A stretch of DNA of 64,000 bases, taken from positions 1 to 64,000 of the forward strand of contig CAVPDS010000001.1 in the NCBI GenBank assembly GCA_963702695.1, read 5' to 3'. Each line of letters begins with the position of its first letter. Within the stretch, counting starts at the first letter, position 1. Below are positions 13,463 through 22,315 of this stretch, piece after piece. The notes under the pieces are model-generated. The model was not told the origin of the DNA, did no database searches, and saw only the letters and a program-made list of their open reading frames with translations. The translations under genes and the position numbers were made by a program. The DNA comes from VAZQ01 sp963702695 (lineage in GTDB: Bacteria > Pseudomonadota > Alphaproteobacteria > Rhizobiales > Xanthobacteraceae).

Positions 13463-16400
13463 ATGAGCCCGGTCATGTCCCTGACGTTCGAGGCGCACGC
13501 GGCGGCGCCACCGGCGTTTCGCGCAGCCTATGCGCCGCGCGATGAGGAGATCGCTGCCCGCCTCCTCGCCGCGGCACCGCGCGTTCCGGCAGCCGAGGCT
13601 CGGATCGATGCCCGCGCCCGCGTGCTGATCGAGGGTATTCGCGCAAAAACGGGCGGGCTCGGTGGCATCGAGGATTTTCTCCATGCCTACTCGCTCTCTA
13701 CCAAGGAGGGGCTTGCCCTCATGGTGCTCGCCGAGGCGCTGCTGCGGGTACCCGACGCCACCACTGCGGATCGTCTGATCGAAGACAAGCTCGCCACTGG
13801 CGATTGGGCATCGCACGACCTGAGGTCGCATGCTTTCCTCGTCTCCGCGTCGGCCTGGACGCTCGGATTGACCGCCCGCATCATCCACCCGGGGGAGACG
13901 CCGGATACGATTCTCGAGAGCCTGATCAAGCGTCTAGGTCTGCCGGCGGTGCGGACCGCGACGCGGCAGGCCATGCGCCTGCTCGGCTCCCACTTCGTGC
14001 TCGGACAGACCATCGAGGAGGCGCTCGCCCGCACCCGCGGCAAGCACGAGCGCTATTCCTTCGACATGCTGGGAGAGGGTGCGCGCACGGCGACCGACGC
14101 CGAGCGCTATCTTCACGCCTATTCAGCCGCGATCGCCGCGATCGGGGTCGGCGCCGGGACTGCAGCGCTCCCGAACCGGCCGGGAATCTCGGTCAAGCTC
14201 TCAGCGCTGCACCCGCGCTTCGAGGCGGTCTCGCGCGAGCGGGTTCTGACCGAGCTTGTACCCAAGGTCATCGAACTGGCCCGCCAGGCCCGCGACCACG
14301 AACTCAACTTCACAATCGATGCCGAGGAGGCGGACCGGCTCGAACTTTCTCTCGACGTGATCGCCGCAACGCTTGCCGATCCGTCCCTGCGCGGCTGGGA
14401 AGGCTTTGGACTTGCCATTCAGGCGTATCAGAAGCGCGCGTCCGCCGTGATCGATTGGCTTGACGATTGCGCCGCAGGGCTCGGCCGGAGGCTGATGGTG
14501 CGACTCGTCAAGGGCGCCTACTGGGACACCGAGGTCAAGCGTGCGCAGGAGCGTGGGCTTGCCGACTATCCCGTCTTCACCCGCAAGGCGATGACCGACC
14601 TCTCCTATGCTGCCTGCACGCGCCGGCTGCTGGCGGCGCGCCCCCGCCTCTATCCGCAATTCGCCACCCACAATGCGGCCACCGTGGCGAGCGTGATCGA
14701 GGATGCCGGCGGCGTCGACGGGTTCGAGTTCCAGCGGCTCCATGGCATGGGCGAGGTGCTCTACCGGCAACTGCTCGAAGAGTTTCCGCACGCCGGTTTG
14801 CGCGTTTATGCCCCCGTCGGCGGCCACCGCGACCTGCTGGCCTACCTCGTGCGGCGGCTCCTGGAGAACGGCGCCAATTCTTCCTTCGTGTCGGTCGCCG
14901 CCGATCCCTCGGTGCCGATCGAGGTGTTGCTCCGACGACCGCAGAGCTGGATCGGCGATCCGCAGCATGCGCGCCATCCGAAGATCCCGCTGCCGCGCGA
15001 TCTCTACGGCTCTGCGCGCCGTAATTCCGCGGGCGTCGAATTCGGCGACCGGGCGAGCCTCGATGCACTGGTGGCCGAAGCGCGTGACGCGAACGCGCCG
15101 GCAGATGCCACACCGCTCGTGGGCGGGGTGGCGCGCGACGGGATCGCGCGCGAATTGAGATCACCCGTCGATGGCGCACCGATCGGCCGCGTGATCGAGG
15201 GCAACGAGACAACCGCGGACGCGGCGATGGCGGCGGCCCATGCCGGCTTCCCGGATTGGCAAGCGACGCCGATCGAGGCCCGCGCCACCGCGCTTGAACG
15301 CGCGGGCGATCTTTTCGAGGCCAACCGTGGGCGGCTCATCGCCCTGATGCAGCGCGAAGGCGGCAAGACACTCGATGATGCGCTCGCCGAAGTCCGCGAG
15401 GCGGTCGATTTCTGCCGCTACTACGCCGCCGAGGCCCGGCGCGCGCTCGCCCCGCAACCGCTGCCCGGACCGACCGGCGAGACCAACGAGCTGCGCCATC
15501 GCGGGCGCGGCGTGTTCGTATGCATCAGCCCGTGGAATTTTCCGCTCTCGATCTTCGCCGGCCAGGTGAGCGCAGCGCTCGTTGCGGGAAATTCGGTGGT
15601 GGCCAAACCGGCCGAACAGACTCCCCTGATTGCCGCCGAGACGGTGCGGCTTCTGCACACAGCGGGCGTTCCCGTCAGCGCGCTTCATCTCGTTCCCGGC
15701 GACGGCAAGGTCGGCGCCGCGCTGGTCGCCCACCGACGCACGGCGGGGGTCGCCTTCACCGGCTCGACCGAGGTGGCGCGCGCCATCAATCGTGCGCTCG
15801 CCGGCAAGGATGCACCGATCGTCCCCCTGATCGCCGAGACCGGCGGGATCAATCCGATGATCGTCGATGCGACTGCGCTACCCGAACAGGTCACCGATGA
15901 CGTGGTGACCTCCGCGTTCCGCTCCGCCGGCCAGCGCTGCTCGGCGCTGCGGCTGCTCTGCGTGCAGGAAGACGTAGCCGACCGCATCATGGCGATGATC
16001 ACGGGCGCCGCACGCGAACTCAAGCTGGGTGATCCGCGTGATCCGTCGACCCATGTCGGCCCGGTCATCGACGCCGAGGCCCAGGACAAGCTCGACCGTT
16101 GGATCGCCGGCATGGAAGGCGCCGGCCGCGTCCGCTTCCGCTGGGATCGTTTCAAGCCGCTGCCAACGGCAGGCCTCTACGTGCCGCCCACGGTCATCGA
16201 GCTCGCCAGCGCGCGCGATCTCGAGCTAGAGGTCTTTGGGCCGATCCTGCATGTCGTGCGCTGGCGCGCCGACGCGCTCGCTCAGTTGCTCGACGACATC
16301 GCGGCCAACGGCTACGCGCTCACGCTCGGCATCCATAGCCGCATCGACGCCACCGCCGAGCAGATTTCAACCCGGCTCCCGCACGGCAACGTCTACGTCA

Positions 16401-16579
16401 ACCGCAACATGATCGGCGCCGTTGTCGGCACGCAGCCGTTCGGCGGCACTGCGCTTTCGGGGACCGGCCCGAAGGCCGGCGGGCCGAATTATCTCCGGCG
16501 CTTCACCACCGAACAAGTGGTGACGGTTAATACCGCTGCAGCCGGCGGGAATGCTTCGCTGCTCGCAGCGGAGGAATAA
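13463..16579 (+). CDS. putA: Bifunctional proline dehydrogenase / L-glutamate-gamma-semialdehyde dehydrogenase PutA
   Basis: Oxidises proline to glutamate in two steps, feeding electrons from FAD to the quinone pool and then reducing NAD. Residues about 30-480 form the proline dehydrogenase barrel (RLVKGAYWDTEVKRAQERG, QFATHNAATVAS, FQRLHGMGEVLY). Residues about 510-1010 form the aldehyde dehydrogenase with the motif FRSAGQRCSALRL holding the catalytic Cys and a LIAETGGINPMIVD segment. At 1038 residues it is the short PutA type without the N-terminal ribbon-helix-helix repressor domain of enteric PutA, so it does not regulate its own gene. The second ATG at 13475 is an alternative start. Transcribed alone, diverging from the broken binding-protein gene. 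Confidence 0.96.
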   Translation: MSPVMSLTFEAHAAAPPAFRAAYAPRDEEIAARLLAAAPRVPAAEARIDARARVLIEGIRAKTGGLGGIEDFLHAYSLSTKEGLALMVLAEALLRVPDATTADRLIEDKLATGDWASHDLRSHAFLVSASAWTLGLTARIIHPGETPDTILESLIKRLGLPAVRTATRQAMRLLGSHFVLGQTIEEALARTRGKHERYSFDMLGEGARTATDAERYLHAYSAAIAAIGVGAGTAALPNRPGISVKLSALHPRFEAVSRERVLTELVPKVIELARQARDHELNFTIDAEEADRLELSLDVIAATLADPSLRGWEGFGLAIQAYQKRASAVIDWLDDCAAGLGRRLMVRLVKGAYWDTEVKRAQERGLADYPVFTRKAMTDLSYAACTRRLLAARPRLYPQFATHNAATVASVIEDAGGVDGFEFQRLHGMGEVLYRQLLEEFPHAGLRVYAPVGGHRDLLAYLVRRLLENGANSSFVSVAADPSVPIEVLLRRPQSWIGDPQHARHPKIPLPRDLYGSARRNSAGVEFGDRASLDALVAEARDANAPADATPLVGGVARDGIARELRSPVDGAPIGRVIEGNETTADAAMAAAHAGFPDWQATPIEARATALERAGDLFEANRGRLIALMQREGGKTLDDALAEVREAVDFCRYYAAEARRALAPQPLPGPTGETNELRHRGRGVFVCISPWNFPLSIFAGQVSAALVAGNSVVAKPAEQTPLIAAETVRLLHTAGVPVSALHLVPGDGKVGAALVAHRRTAGVAFTGSTEVARAINRALAGKDAPIVPLIAETGGINPMIVDATALPEQVTDDVVTSAFRSAGQRCSALRLLCVQEDVADRIMAMITGAARELKLGDPRDPSTHVGPVIDAEAQDKLDRWIAGMEGAGRVRFRWDRFKPLPTAGLYVPPTVIELASARDLELEVFGPILHVVRWRADALAQLLDDIAANGYALTLGIHSRIDATAEQISTRLPHGNVYVNRNMIGAVVGTQPFGGTALSGTGPKAGGPNYLRRFTTEQVVTVNTAAAGGNASLLAAEE

Positions 16580-16582
16580 ATC

Positions 16583-16630
16583 GCCGCCGGGCGAAGTCCG
16601 GATGAAGCGCCGGCTTTGGCTTTTTTTGGA
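16583..16630 (+). terminator. Possible terminator after putA
   Basis: Just past the putA stop codon, GCCGG and CCGGC arms (16586-16616) are followed within a few bases by a run of seven T (16621-16627). The stem is short and the loop long, so this is only a candidate. Confidence 0.35.
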
Positions 16631-16685
16631 GCAGCAAGGCGGAATTAACACACTCTCGTCGAATTGTGACTATTCTGATTGTGCA

Positions 16686-17066
16686 ATGGCTGATTCTCTC
16701 GCCCGCCTCTATGAGGCCGTGCTGGCAGCGCGCCACGCCGATCCGGCGTCTTCGCGCACCGCTCGCTTGCTGCGCGCGGGCCGCAGCAAGATGGCCAAGA
16801 AGATGGCGGAGGAAGCCGTTGAGGTGGTGATCGACACTATGCACGGCGACACCCAGGCGGTGGTCCGCGAAAGCGCCGATCTCATGTACAACCTAGTCGT
16901 GCTCTGGGTCGCGGCCGGCGTTCATCCGAAGGACGTCTGGAGCGAGATGGAGCGGCGGGAGCGGCTTTTCGGCATCGCCGAGAAAGTTCCCAAGCGCGCG
17001 CTCGACACGGTCTCCCGCCGCAAAGTCGTCGCACTGGAAAGCCGCCGCGTCCGCAAGCGTCGCTGA
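16686..17066 (+). CDS. HisE-like phosphoribosyl-ATP pyrophosphohydrolase family protein
   Basis: The 126-residue protein has the all-helical MazG/HisE fold signature: KMAKKMAEEAVEVVIDTMHG followed by RESADLMYNLVVLW, which supplies the acidic Mg-binding residues (EExxE and ExAD). HisE removes pyrophosphate from phosphoribosyl-ATP in histidine synthesis, but no other his gene is near, and the sequence has a basic C-terminal tail (RKVVALESRRVRKRR) unusual for HisE. It may be a second copy or a nucleotide housecleaning enzyme. Start chosen at ATG 16686, the first one giving the family N-terminus (MADSLARLYEAV). Confidence 0.75.
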   Translation: MADSLARLYEAVLAARHADPASSRTARLLRAGRSKMAKKMAEEAVEVVIDTMHGDTQAVVRESADLMYNLVVLWVAAGVHPKDVWSEMERRERLFGIAEKVPKRALDTVSRRKVVALESRRVRKRR

Positions 17067-17191
17067 CGCTGGTTCGGATGCCATTCCGTCGGCTCGGATT
17101 CAGTCTTGAATCGATGACGATGTCGTCAACCGAAGGTTTGGCCGCTTGCCTCGGCGATCGCTCTATCGCCATGGGACTGCGGGAGTTGCGC

Positions 17192-17971
17192 TCACTGGGC
17201 CCTGGTTGCGGTGACAATCGGGTCATCCGCTGTCCGAAGCGGCGTGCCTGACCTTCGGTCCGCAGGCGAGCCGTCCGTCTCGGATGATTTACCGCCGCCA
17301 TCGCCCGTTCCGCCTGCGGACGGATGGCCGACCAGTTTTTCCTGTTCGATATTCCGTTGAACAAAGGAGCCGAGAAACGCGCCAAGCGTTAGCTTGGCCA
17401 TATCAAACACGCTCTTTTGCATCTCCGCGTCGCTGGTGACCAGCGCAATTGCAAGAAGCAGGAGCGTGAGCGTTACCGTGGCGAGTGGCAATCCGGTGAA
17501 ACCGAGTTTCGTGAAAGTCCCGGAAAATCCCGAAAGGGAGGCCAGACGGATATATTCATTGACCGCGTCCCTGTCGGCCCGTTCGATCAAGGGCCAAAGA
17601 TGGGCAGCTTCCTCTTTTCGAATGACTTGGCTCGTAAGAGAGCCAGCCTTCGAGAACAGTCGCACGCTGAAGAGGGCGCACACCATGCCGATGCCGGCGA
17701 TGGCGATGAATTTGAAGTTGGGCCCGAACACATCGCGCCAGAAATTGAATCCTGACGCGCGCAAATCGGCTTGCGTCGGCTCGTACTTGATCAGACCATA
17801 GATGCCGTACGCGAATGCGAAAGCCGCGACGAAAGTCAAGACCACACCGGCCGCCTGCATCACGCCTTGCGGGCTCGCAGAGAAGATGCGCTGCACGACC
17901 GTCAGCCGGCCTTCCGCCTGATCGTCCACTCCAGGTGTCTGCGGCTGTGCGTGCTCCGCGCTGTCGGTCAT
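17192..17971 (-). CDS. Hypothetical membrane protein with three helices
   Basis: About 259 residues. After a 35-residue hydrophilic lead come three hydrophobic segments (GVMQAAGVVLTFVAAFAFAY; FKFIAIAGIGMVCALFSVRL; LGFTGLPLATVTLTLLLLAI) and a charged, Gly/Ser-rich C-terminal tail. The open frame continues 41 codons upstream, but MTDSAEHAQPQT at 17971 is the most natural start. I recognise no family. It stands between the HisE-like gene (convergent) and a DedA-like gene (divergent). Confidence 0.7.
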   Translation of the reverse strand: MTDSAEHAQPQTPGVDDQAEGRLTVVQRIFSASPQGVMQAAGVVLTFVAAFAFAYGIYGLIKYEPTQADLRASGFNFWRDVFGPNFKFIAIAGIGMVCALFSVRLFSKAGSLTSQVIRKEEAAHLWPLIERADRDAVNEYIRLASLSGFSGTFTKLGFTGLPLATVTLTLLLLAIALVTSDAEMQKSVFDMAKLTLGAFLGSFVQRNIEQEKLVGHPSAGGTGDGGGKSSETDGSPADRRSGTPLRTADDPIVTATRAQ

Positions 17972-18099
17972 GGCCTGCCCCCGGCTATCGATCGTGACAA
18001 TCGTAGCGAGTGTGCGCGCGATCGGGCAAGCGTCAGTCGCTACTTGTCGCTGCGGATGGGAACATGGACAACCCGCTCCCACCCCGCTAAGCACCCGGC

Positions 18100-18681
18100 A
18101 TGCTTCGCCGCCTTTATGATTGGTGCATCAACGCCGCCGGAAAGCCGCATGCGCTGTGGATCATGGGCGTCGTGTCGTTCGTGGAAAGCTCGTTCTTTCC
18201 CGTGCCACCCGATGCCATGCTGATCCCAATGTCGCTCTCCCGGCCGGACCGGGCCTATTCCTATGCGACACTTTGTACTATCACGTCGGTCGCGGGCGGC
18301 ATCCTCGGCTATGTGATCGGCGCCTTCCTTTACAACTCGGTCGGGCATTGGCTGATCAGCCTCTACGGCTATGGCGACAAGCTCGAAGCTTTCCGCGAGG
18401 CCTACCTCAAGTGGGGAGCCTTGATCATCCTGCTCAAGGGTCTCACCCCGATCCCCTACAAGATCGTCACGATTGCGTCGGGATTCACGGCCTATCCGTT
18501 CATCCCGTTTGTGCTGCTATCTCTGGTCGCACGCGGCATGCGGTTCTACGTGGTCGCGTTTCTGCTCAACCGATACGGTCCTCAGGCGCGCGTCATCATC
18601 GAGGAACGGCTGGGGCTCTGGGTCACAATCAGCGCGCTCACGCTGGTCGCCGGGATCATCATCGCAGTCTACGTGTTCTGA
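18100..18681 (+). CDS. YqaA/DedA family (SNARE-associated, VTT domain) membrane protein
   Basis: Inner-membrane protein of 193 residues with four to five hydrophobic segments. The motifs FVESSFFPVPPDAMLIP near the N-terminus and LLKGLTPIPYKIVTIASGF in the middle are typical for the YqaA branch of the VTT/DedA superfamily. Members of the wider superfamily act as lipid transporters or affect membrane homeostasis; the job of YqaA proteins is not established. ATG at 18100; divergent from the three-helix membrane protein by 128 bases. Confidence 0.88.
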   Translation: MLRRLYDWCINAAGKPHALWIMGVVSFVESSFFPVPPDAMLIPMSLSRPDRAYSYATLCTITSVAGGILGYVIGAFLYNSVGHWLISLYGYGDKLEAFREAYLKWGALIILLKGLTPIPYKIVTIASGFTAYPFIPFVLLSLVARGMRFYVVAFLLNRYGPQARVIIEERLGLWVTISALTLVAGIIIAVYVF

Positions 18682-18728
18682 GCCCGTTCCTCATTTTCGC
18701 CATCCCGCAAACCCATGGTGCGGGGGTC

Positions 18729-19352
18729 ATGGCTGGATATCGGGGTAACACCGGTTCTCACCCAAAAGAGGCGATCTGCGCCATCCTCGCAGGCTTCGCC
18801 GGGCTATTTCTGCTGGCGGCGCCTGCGGCCACGCAGGAGAGACCATTCGCGGCCGAGCCAGCCCCCCTTGCCACGCAGCAACCGAGTGTACCGCCCGAGG
18901 CGGCGCCACCGGAGGCGGCCCCGCCGCCCGCTCAACCTGCTTTCAAGCCCGGCTTCATCGATGCGCTGGGGCACTGGCTCGGCCAGGGCCGCGCCCGGAT
19001 CGGCTCGCAGCTCAAGAGCACCCAGGATGCGATCGGCGACATCGGCAGCCAGGCGACCAGCACCGCCCGCGACGCCGCCAGTGCCGCCCAGCAGGCGACC
19101 GGCGCAATCGTGAGCATCCCCGGTACCCGGATCGTCACGGGTCACCAGCGCTGCACAGTGGCATCGAACGGCGGTGCCGATTGTACCGGCGCGATCGAGG
19201 CGCTGTGCCGCAAACGCGGCTTCGAGACCGGCCGCGGACTCGATATTCATTCCGCCCAGAAATGCCCGACCTGGGTGTGGCTGTCCGGTCGCCAGCCGGT
19301 CGAGGGCACCTGCCCGACCGAGACCTTTGTCACCCGCGCGATCTGCAACTGA
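18729..19352 (+). CDS. Hypothetical exported protein with Cys-rich C-terminal domain
   Basis: About 207 residues: signal peptide or anchor (AICAILAGFAGLFLLAAPAATQ, residues ~14-35), a Pro/Ala-rich linker, an amphipathic Ala/Ser-rich helix region (SQATSTARDAASAAQQATGA) and a C-terminal domain with about five cysteines (HQRCTVAS, GADCTGAIEALCRKRGF, KCPTWVWLSGR, GTCPTE) that probably form disulfides in the periplasm. ATG at 18729 chosen as first Met in the part that looks like protein; upstream the same frame only shadows the DedA-like gene. Not a family I can name. Confidence 0.72.
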   Translation: MAGYRGNTGSHPKEAICAILAGFAGLFLLAAPAATQERPFAAEPAPLATQQPSVPPEAAPPEAAPPPAQPAFKPGFIDALGHWLGQGRARIGSQLKSTQDAIGDIGSQATSTARDAASAAQQATGAIVSIPGTRIVTGHQRCTVASNGGADCTGAIEALCRKRGFETGRGLDIHSAQKCPTWVWLSGRQPVEGTCPTETFVTRAICN

Positions 19353-19556
19353 GACGGCGTTGAATCCTCGCGCCAAGCTCTCGGATGTCGAGCTCCGAAC
19401 GGTGGGCGTTTGGTGCGATTCCAGACTGGGCGTGATTCTGCCGACCGTTTTGGATCAATCGGTGGAATTTCGCCGATGCCACCCCCGGGTCATTTCGGTG
19501 AAACACCTAAGAGCGTGAATTAATGTGAGAAAATGACTCTGGCACGCTGGGATCAC

Positions 19557-19571
19557 TGGCACGCTAATTGC
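19557..19571 (+). promoter_or_regulatory. Sigma-54 (RpoN) promoter
   Basis: TGGCACGCTAATTGC matches the -24/-12 consensus (TGGCACG-N4-TTGC) exactly, with GG at 19558-19559 and GC at 19570-19571 spaced as required. It points at the gene starting at 19607, 36 bases downstream. A second TGGCACGCT word lies 17 bases upstream (19540) without a -12 partner. Confidence 0.85.
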
Positions 19572-19606
19572 GGTTGTGACCAGGCAAATAGCTATGGCCT
19601 TTTCCC

Positions 19607-20065
19607 ATGCAGCATTCCATCGATCTGGTTCCCAGCCCCGTGGCCGAAGACGCTGCGCCCAGATTCGGCGTTTATCTCGTCATCCCTCGGCCGGGACGGG
19701 ACGACGAAAGCCTCACGCTCGGCGTCGCGGTGCCGCACCTTGACGGCAAGGGCTTTGACTTGCTGATGCCGTCCTTGCAGCTCGACGGCAAGCTTGAGCT
19801 GCGCGAGGTGGCGGGGAGTTCGGAACGCCGAAGCGCGCCCCAGTCGCTGGCGCAGCAGGTCCAAGCCTTCGAGCGTGCGGCCATCGAGCAATGCCTGGCG
19901 GAGTGCGGCGGCCGGATCAGCGCCGTCATGCAGCGGCTCGACATCCCGCGGCGCACTCTCAGTGAGAAGATGGCGCGTCTGGGCATCGACCGTCGCCGCT
20001 ACGTCCGCCGGTCCGCCGAGTTGATGGCCAAGAACCCGGAAGCAGCCAACTCACCGCTGCGCTAG
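19607..20065 (+). CDS. Orphan Fis-type helix-turn-helix protein
   Basis: The last 75 of 152 residues resemble the DNA-binding end of NtrC/DctD-type activators: AFERAAIEQCLAECGGRIS then VMQRLDIPRRTLSEKMARLG as the Fis helix-turn-helix. The first 75 residues (FGVYLVIPRPGRDDES, LQLDGKLELREVAG) are not a receiver or AAA+ domain and I cannot name them, so the protein cannot itself activate sigma-54 polymerase. It is nevertheless preceded by a perfect sigma-54 promoter, which implies control by another enhancer-binding protein. It may act as a nucleoid-type or accessory regulator (inference). Confidence 0.78.
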   Translation: MQHSIDLVPSPVAEDAAPRFGVYLVIPRPGRDDESLTLGVAVPHLDGKGFDLLMPSLQLDGKLELREVAGSSERRSAPQSLAQQVQAFERAAIEQCLAECGGRISAVMQRLDIPRRTLSEKMARLGIDRRRYVRRSAELMAKNPEAANSPLR

Positions 20066-20179
20066 TCTAGCCAGCGGTGTTGCTGCCGCTGATTGGCACC
20101 CTCCGCGACCCGGGATGAAATCCGGGCCAGCCACGACGTTGAGGTTCTTCTCCTTACCGCATTCGCCGCGTAACAAGCA

Positions 20180-20619
20180 GGGTCACGCTCCGCAAGGGAA
20201 AAGCGGGCTGAGCTTAGGACCGTCCTGGACTTCGTACGCCAAGGGGACACATGGTGGTCACCCGGATTGATCGGCTCGCACGGTCCATTGGTGATCTTCA
20301 GGATATCGTTCGGACCCTGCGGGCCAAGGGTGAGGCGTTGCGCGCCGCCGAACAACCAATCGACACCACCATCGCAGCCGGGAAGTGCTTCCTCGATATG
20401 CTTGGGGTGTTTGCTGAATTCGAAACCAACCTCCGTAAGGAACGCCAGCTTGAGGGTATCGCGAAGGCCAAGGCGGCTCGCGTTTACAAGGGCCGTCCCG
20501 CGACCATAGCGGCCGCACAGGTGCGCGCATTGAAAGCGCAGGACGTCGATGCCTCAGAGATCGCCAAGCGCCTGAAGATCGGCTGGGCGAGCGTTTATCG
20601 GGTGCTTGGGGCGGCGTAA
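20180..20619 (+). pseudogene. Serine recombinase (resolvase/invertase) remnant
   Basis: From 20251 the frame encodes the middle and end of a resolvase: VVTRIDRLARSIGDLQDIV, GVFAEFETNLRKERQLEGIA, then GRPATI and a C-terminal helix-turn-helix (ASEIAKRLKIGWASVYRVL). Just upstream another frame gives LRTVLDFVRQGDT, the preceding family segment; restoring one T after ACA at 20250 (ACATTGGTGGTC) would join them as GDTLVVTR. The N-terminal part with the catalytic Ser is missing. So it is a truncated, frameshifted relic of a mobile element. Confidence 0.8.
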
Positions 20620-21041
20620 CCGGGTGTCATTAAGCCTCTCAGCAAAACGTGAAGACCCAGCGCTGTCCCACAAGGCATTCGCGCGCTATATCGATCCTTG
20701 CCAAGGCGCGCTCCCGATCCCCCGATCACCCCCAAGCGCTCCTTGGATTTAGGCCCGCCGTGTGCGTACCCCCGCCGCGGCGGGTTTTATTTTGATGCCA
20801 GGCTTCCTCATCGCACAGTCCCAGAAGCCACACATCGACGCTCATAATCGGCGGAGCGCGGGAGCCCCGTGCTGGCTAGATGGTTCTGTCCAACGCGTAC
20901 CCCACCCCTGCGCTCAACGCCGTGCCTGGATTGCACAGCCGCGGTGCGGCATTTTGACGGCAATTCCTCGTCATTGCGCAGACATTTGTCCGGACCTAAG
21001 GCCGCCGCTCGCGCTCCTAATCTGCAATCTTCAACTCTGAA
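20620..21041. other. Gene-poor stretch of the eroded island
   Basis: No convincing gene on either strand. Apart from the terminator-like palindrome at 20771, I only see short open frames with cysteine- and arginine-rich translations that look random. A 235-residue minus-strand frame across 20808-21515 is rejected for the same reason. Confidence 0.5.
20771..20793 (+). terminator. Rho-independent terminator-like palindrome
   Basis: CCCGCCGCGGCGGG at 20771-20784 is a perfect palindrome (hairpin with a CGCG loop) followed by TTTTATTTT. It lies 150 bases past the resolvase remnant and could end transcription of that lost unit. Confidence 0.5.
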
Positions 21042-21253
21042 ATGGAAATGGACAAAAAGACAACCCCAGCCCCTACGGGGGCTGGCAAACCTACACGATA
21101 GAAACACCCACCGGCCGCAAGTTAGACATCGCGGCACAAGATCAAGATACGGCCATTCGCGGTGCTCAGGACTGTGAAACTCAGAACGCAACTCAGCACA
21201 ACAGCGGTGGCGATCCCGCCCCATCCAAATGGCCAACATTCGAAATTGCTTAG
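21042..21253 (+). pseudogene. Small gene candidate with a frame break at CAAAAAG
   Basis: A frame from 21044 to the TAG at 21251-21253 translates to a protein-like sequence (PSPYGGWQTYTIETPTGRKL, DIAAQDQDTAIRGAQDCETQ) but has no start codon, being preceded by TGA. An ATG at 21042 in the next frame begins MEMDKK and would join it by a -1 shift at the A run 21053-21057. One missing A would also explain it. No family recognised. It lies between two recombinase remnants. Confidence 0.4.
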
Positions 21254-21317
21254 ACGATGGGCGCAAACTCCAAATACAAGCGGCTGATCGCGATGCCGCT
21301 TTGACCGGAGCGCAACA

Positions 21318-21434
21318 CTTCCTTTGCCGCGCGTGAATCTCGATCAATTCCCGGCATGGCTTGCCGACTGGCGCAAGATCGGCGACGGAATGCAGCGCGC
21401 CTATTGGCTGTTCCTGTTGTTCACGGGACAGCGG
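21318..21434 (+). pseudogene. Tyrosine recombinase (phage integrase) internal fragment
   Basis: About 38 residues, LPRVNLDQFPAWLADWRKI to AYWLFLLFTGQR, match the segment of phage-type integrases that leads into the catalytic domain (the usual text is ...LLFTGLRRTE). The match stops abruptly after GQR, before the catalytic Arg-His-Arg-Tyr residues, and no start is visible. A deletion relic. Confidence 0.7.
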
Positions 21435-21529
21435 CCGGTCCATACAGATGGGCCAAAACCACACGAGACGCCCGCTGAGCCTTGGCGCAGAATGAGGCGC
21501 CCACTCCCAACACACGAAACTGATCTTAT

Positions 21530-22315
21530 TTATGGAGATGCTGCGCCGCCCGCAACATGCCGCCCAGGACGCTGCGGAATGAGATAAATGGAAATGATGA
21601 TAAGCACAGCGAGAACTGCGGAGGCGGATAGATCGCTTACACCAAGGCCCCCTTGAGCGATAGGCTTATCGAAGGAGTTGGCAATGGTAGCTCCCAATGG
21701 GCGCGTCAGGATGAAGGCGGCCCAGAACAGGAGTGTACGGGAGAGGTTGGTAAAGAAGTAGAGCACTGCGAGCAGGGCGAGCAGTACAGCAATTAAAAGC
21801 GCGCTGCCGTTGTAGCCCAGTCCAGTGTCATCGGCCATCCAGTCGCCAAGCGCTGTGCCAAGCGTTTGCGAGAACATGATGGTGGTCCAGTAGAATGCTT
21901 CGACTTTGGGAGAGTTGATGGTCTCAACGGCAACGGAACCGAGGGCCCAATACCAGATGCCGAGCGTCGCCATTACAAGGGTAAAAAGAGAAAGTGAACC
22001 ACCCAGATAGCCGATGCCGAGCGAGCGGTCGAAGAAGTCGGCCAAGGCCGTGCCTGTGAGAGTGGTCGCAGTGATCACAGCCCAGTACAGAAATGGGTGA
22101 AATCCCTTCGCCATGATTTGGGCACTCACCGTTACGATCAGGAGCGCGGCGAAAATCATCGTCCCGGTCAGGTAGCCAAATCCCAATGTCAAGGTCACCG
22201 CATTGCCGCCGACCTCGCCAAGTGTAGTTGCAAATATTTTTATGATCCAAAAGCCGAGCGTTACCTCGGGGATCTTACTGAGGGCGAACTTCTGAGCATC
22301 GGCCGTGGGTTCCAT
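21530..22315 (-). CDS. COG4705-like polytopic membrane protein
   Basis: About 261 residues with eight or nine hydrophobic segments arranged as two similar halves, each with a G-x-x-x-G-D/N signature (TTLGEVGGNAV, TLTGTALADFFD, TLGTALGDWMADDTGLGY, RPLGATIANSFDKP). These repeated T-x-G-x-x-x-G/A-D/N motifs characterise the uncharacterised COG4705 family; a transport function is likely but unproven. Start at ATG 22315 (MEPTADAQKFALSKIPEV); a GTG seven codons upstream is possible. Base composition is visibly less GC-rich than the flanking core genes, consistent with transfer. Confidence 0.82.
   Translation of the reverse strand: MEPTADAQKFALSKIPEVTLGFWIIKIFATTLGEVGGNAVTLTLGFGYLTGTMIFAALLIVTVSAQIMAKGFHPFLYWAVITATTLTGTALADFFDRSLGIGYLGGSLSLFTLVMATLGIWYWALGSVAVETINSPKVEAFYWTTIMFSQTLGTALGDWMADDTGLGYNGSALLIAVLLALLAVLYFFTNLSRTLLFWAAFILTRPLGATIANSFDKPIAQGGLGVSDLSASAVLAVLIIISIYLIPQRPGRHVAGGAASP

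Noticed and set aside
19300..20300. Second copy of the tRNA-Leu 3' end (attL) at the left side of the island
   Set aside because: Scanned by eye for GGTGGAGGGAATTGAACCC and parts of it; no convincing match, so the left border remains unplaced.
20808..21515. 235-residue minus-strand frame in the island
   Set aside because: Cys/Arg-rich random-looking translation without ribosome site; overlaps better supported integrase and small-gene fragments on the plus strand.
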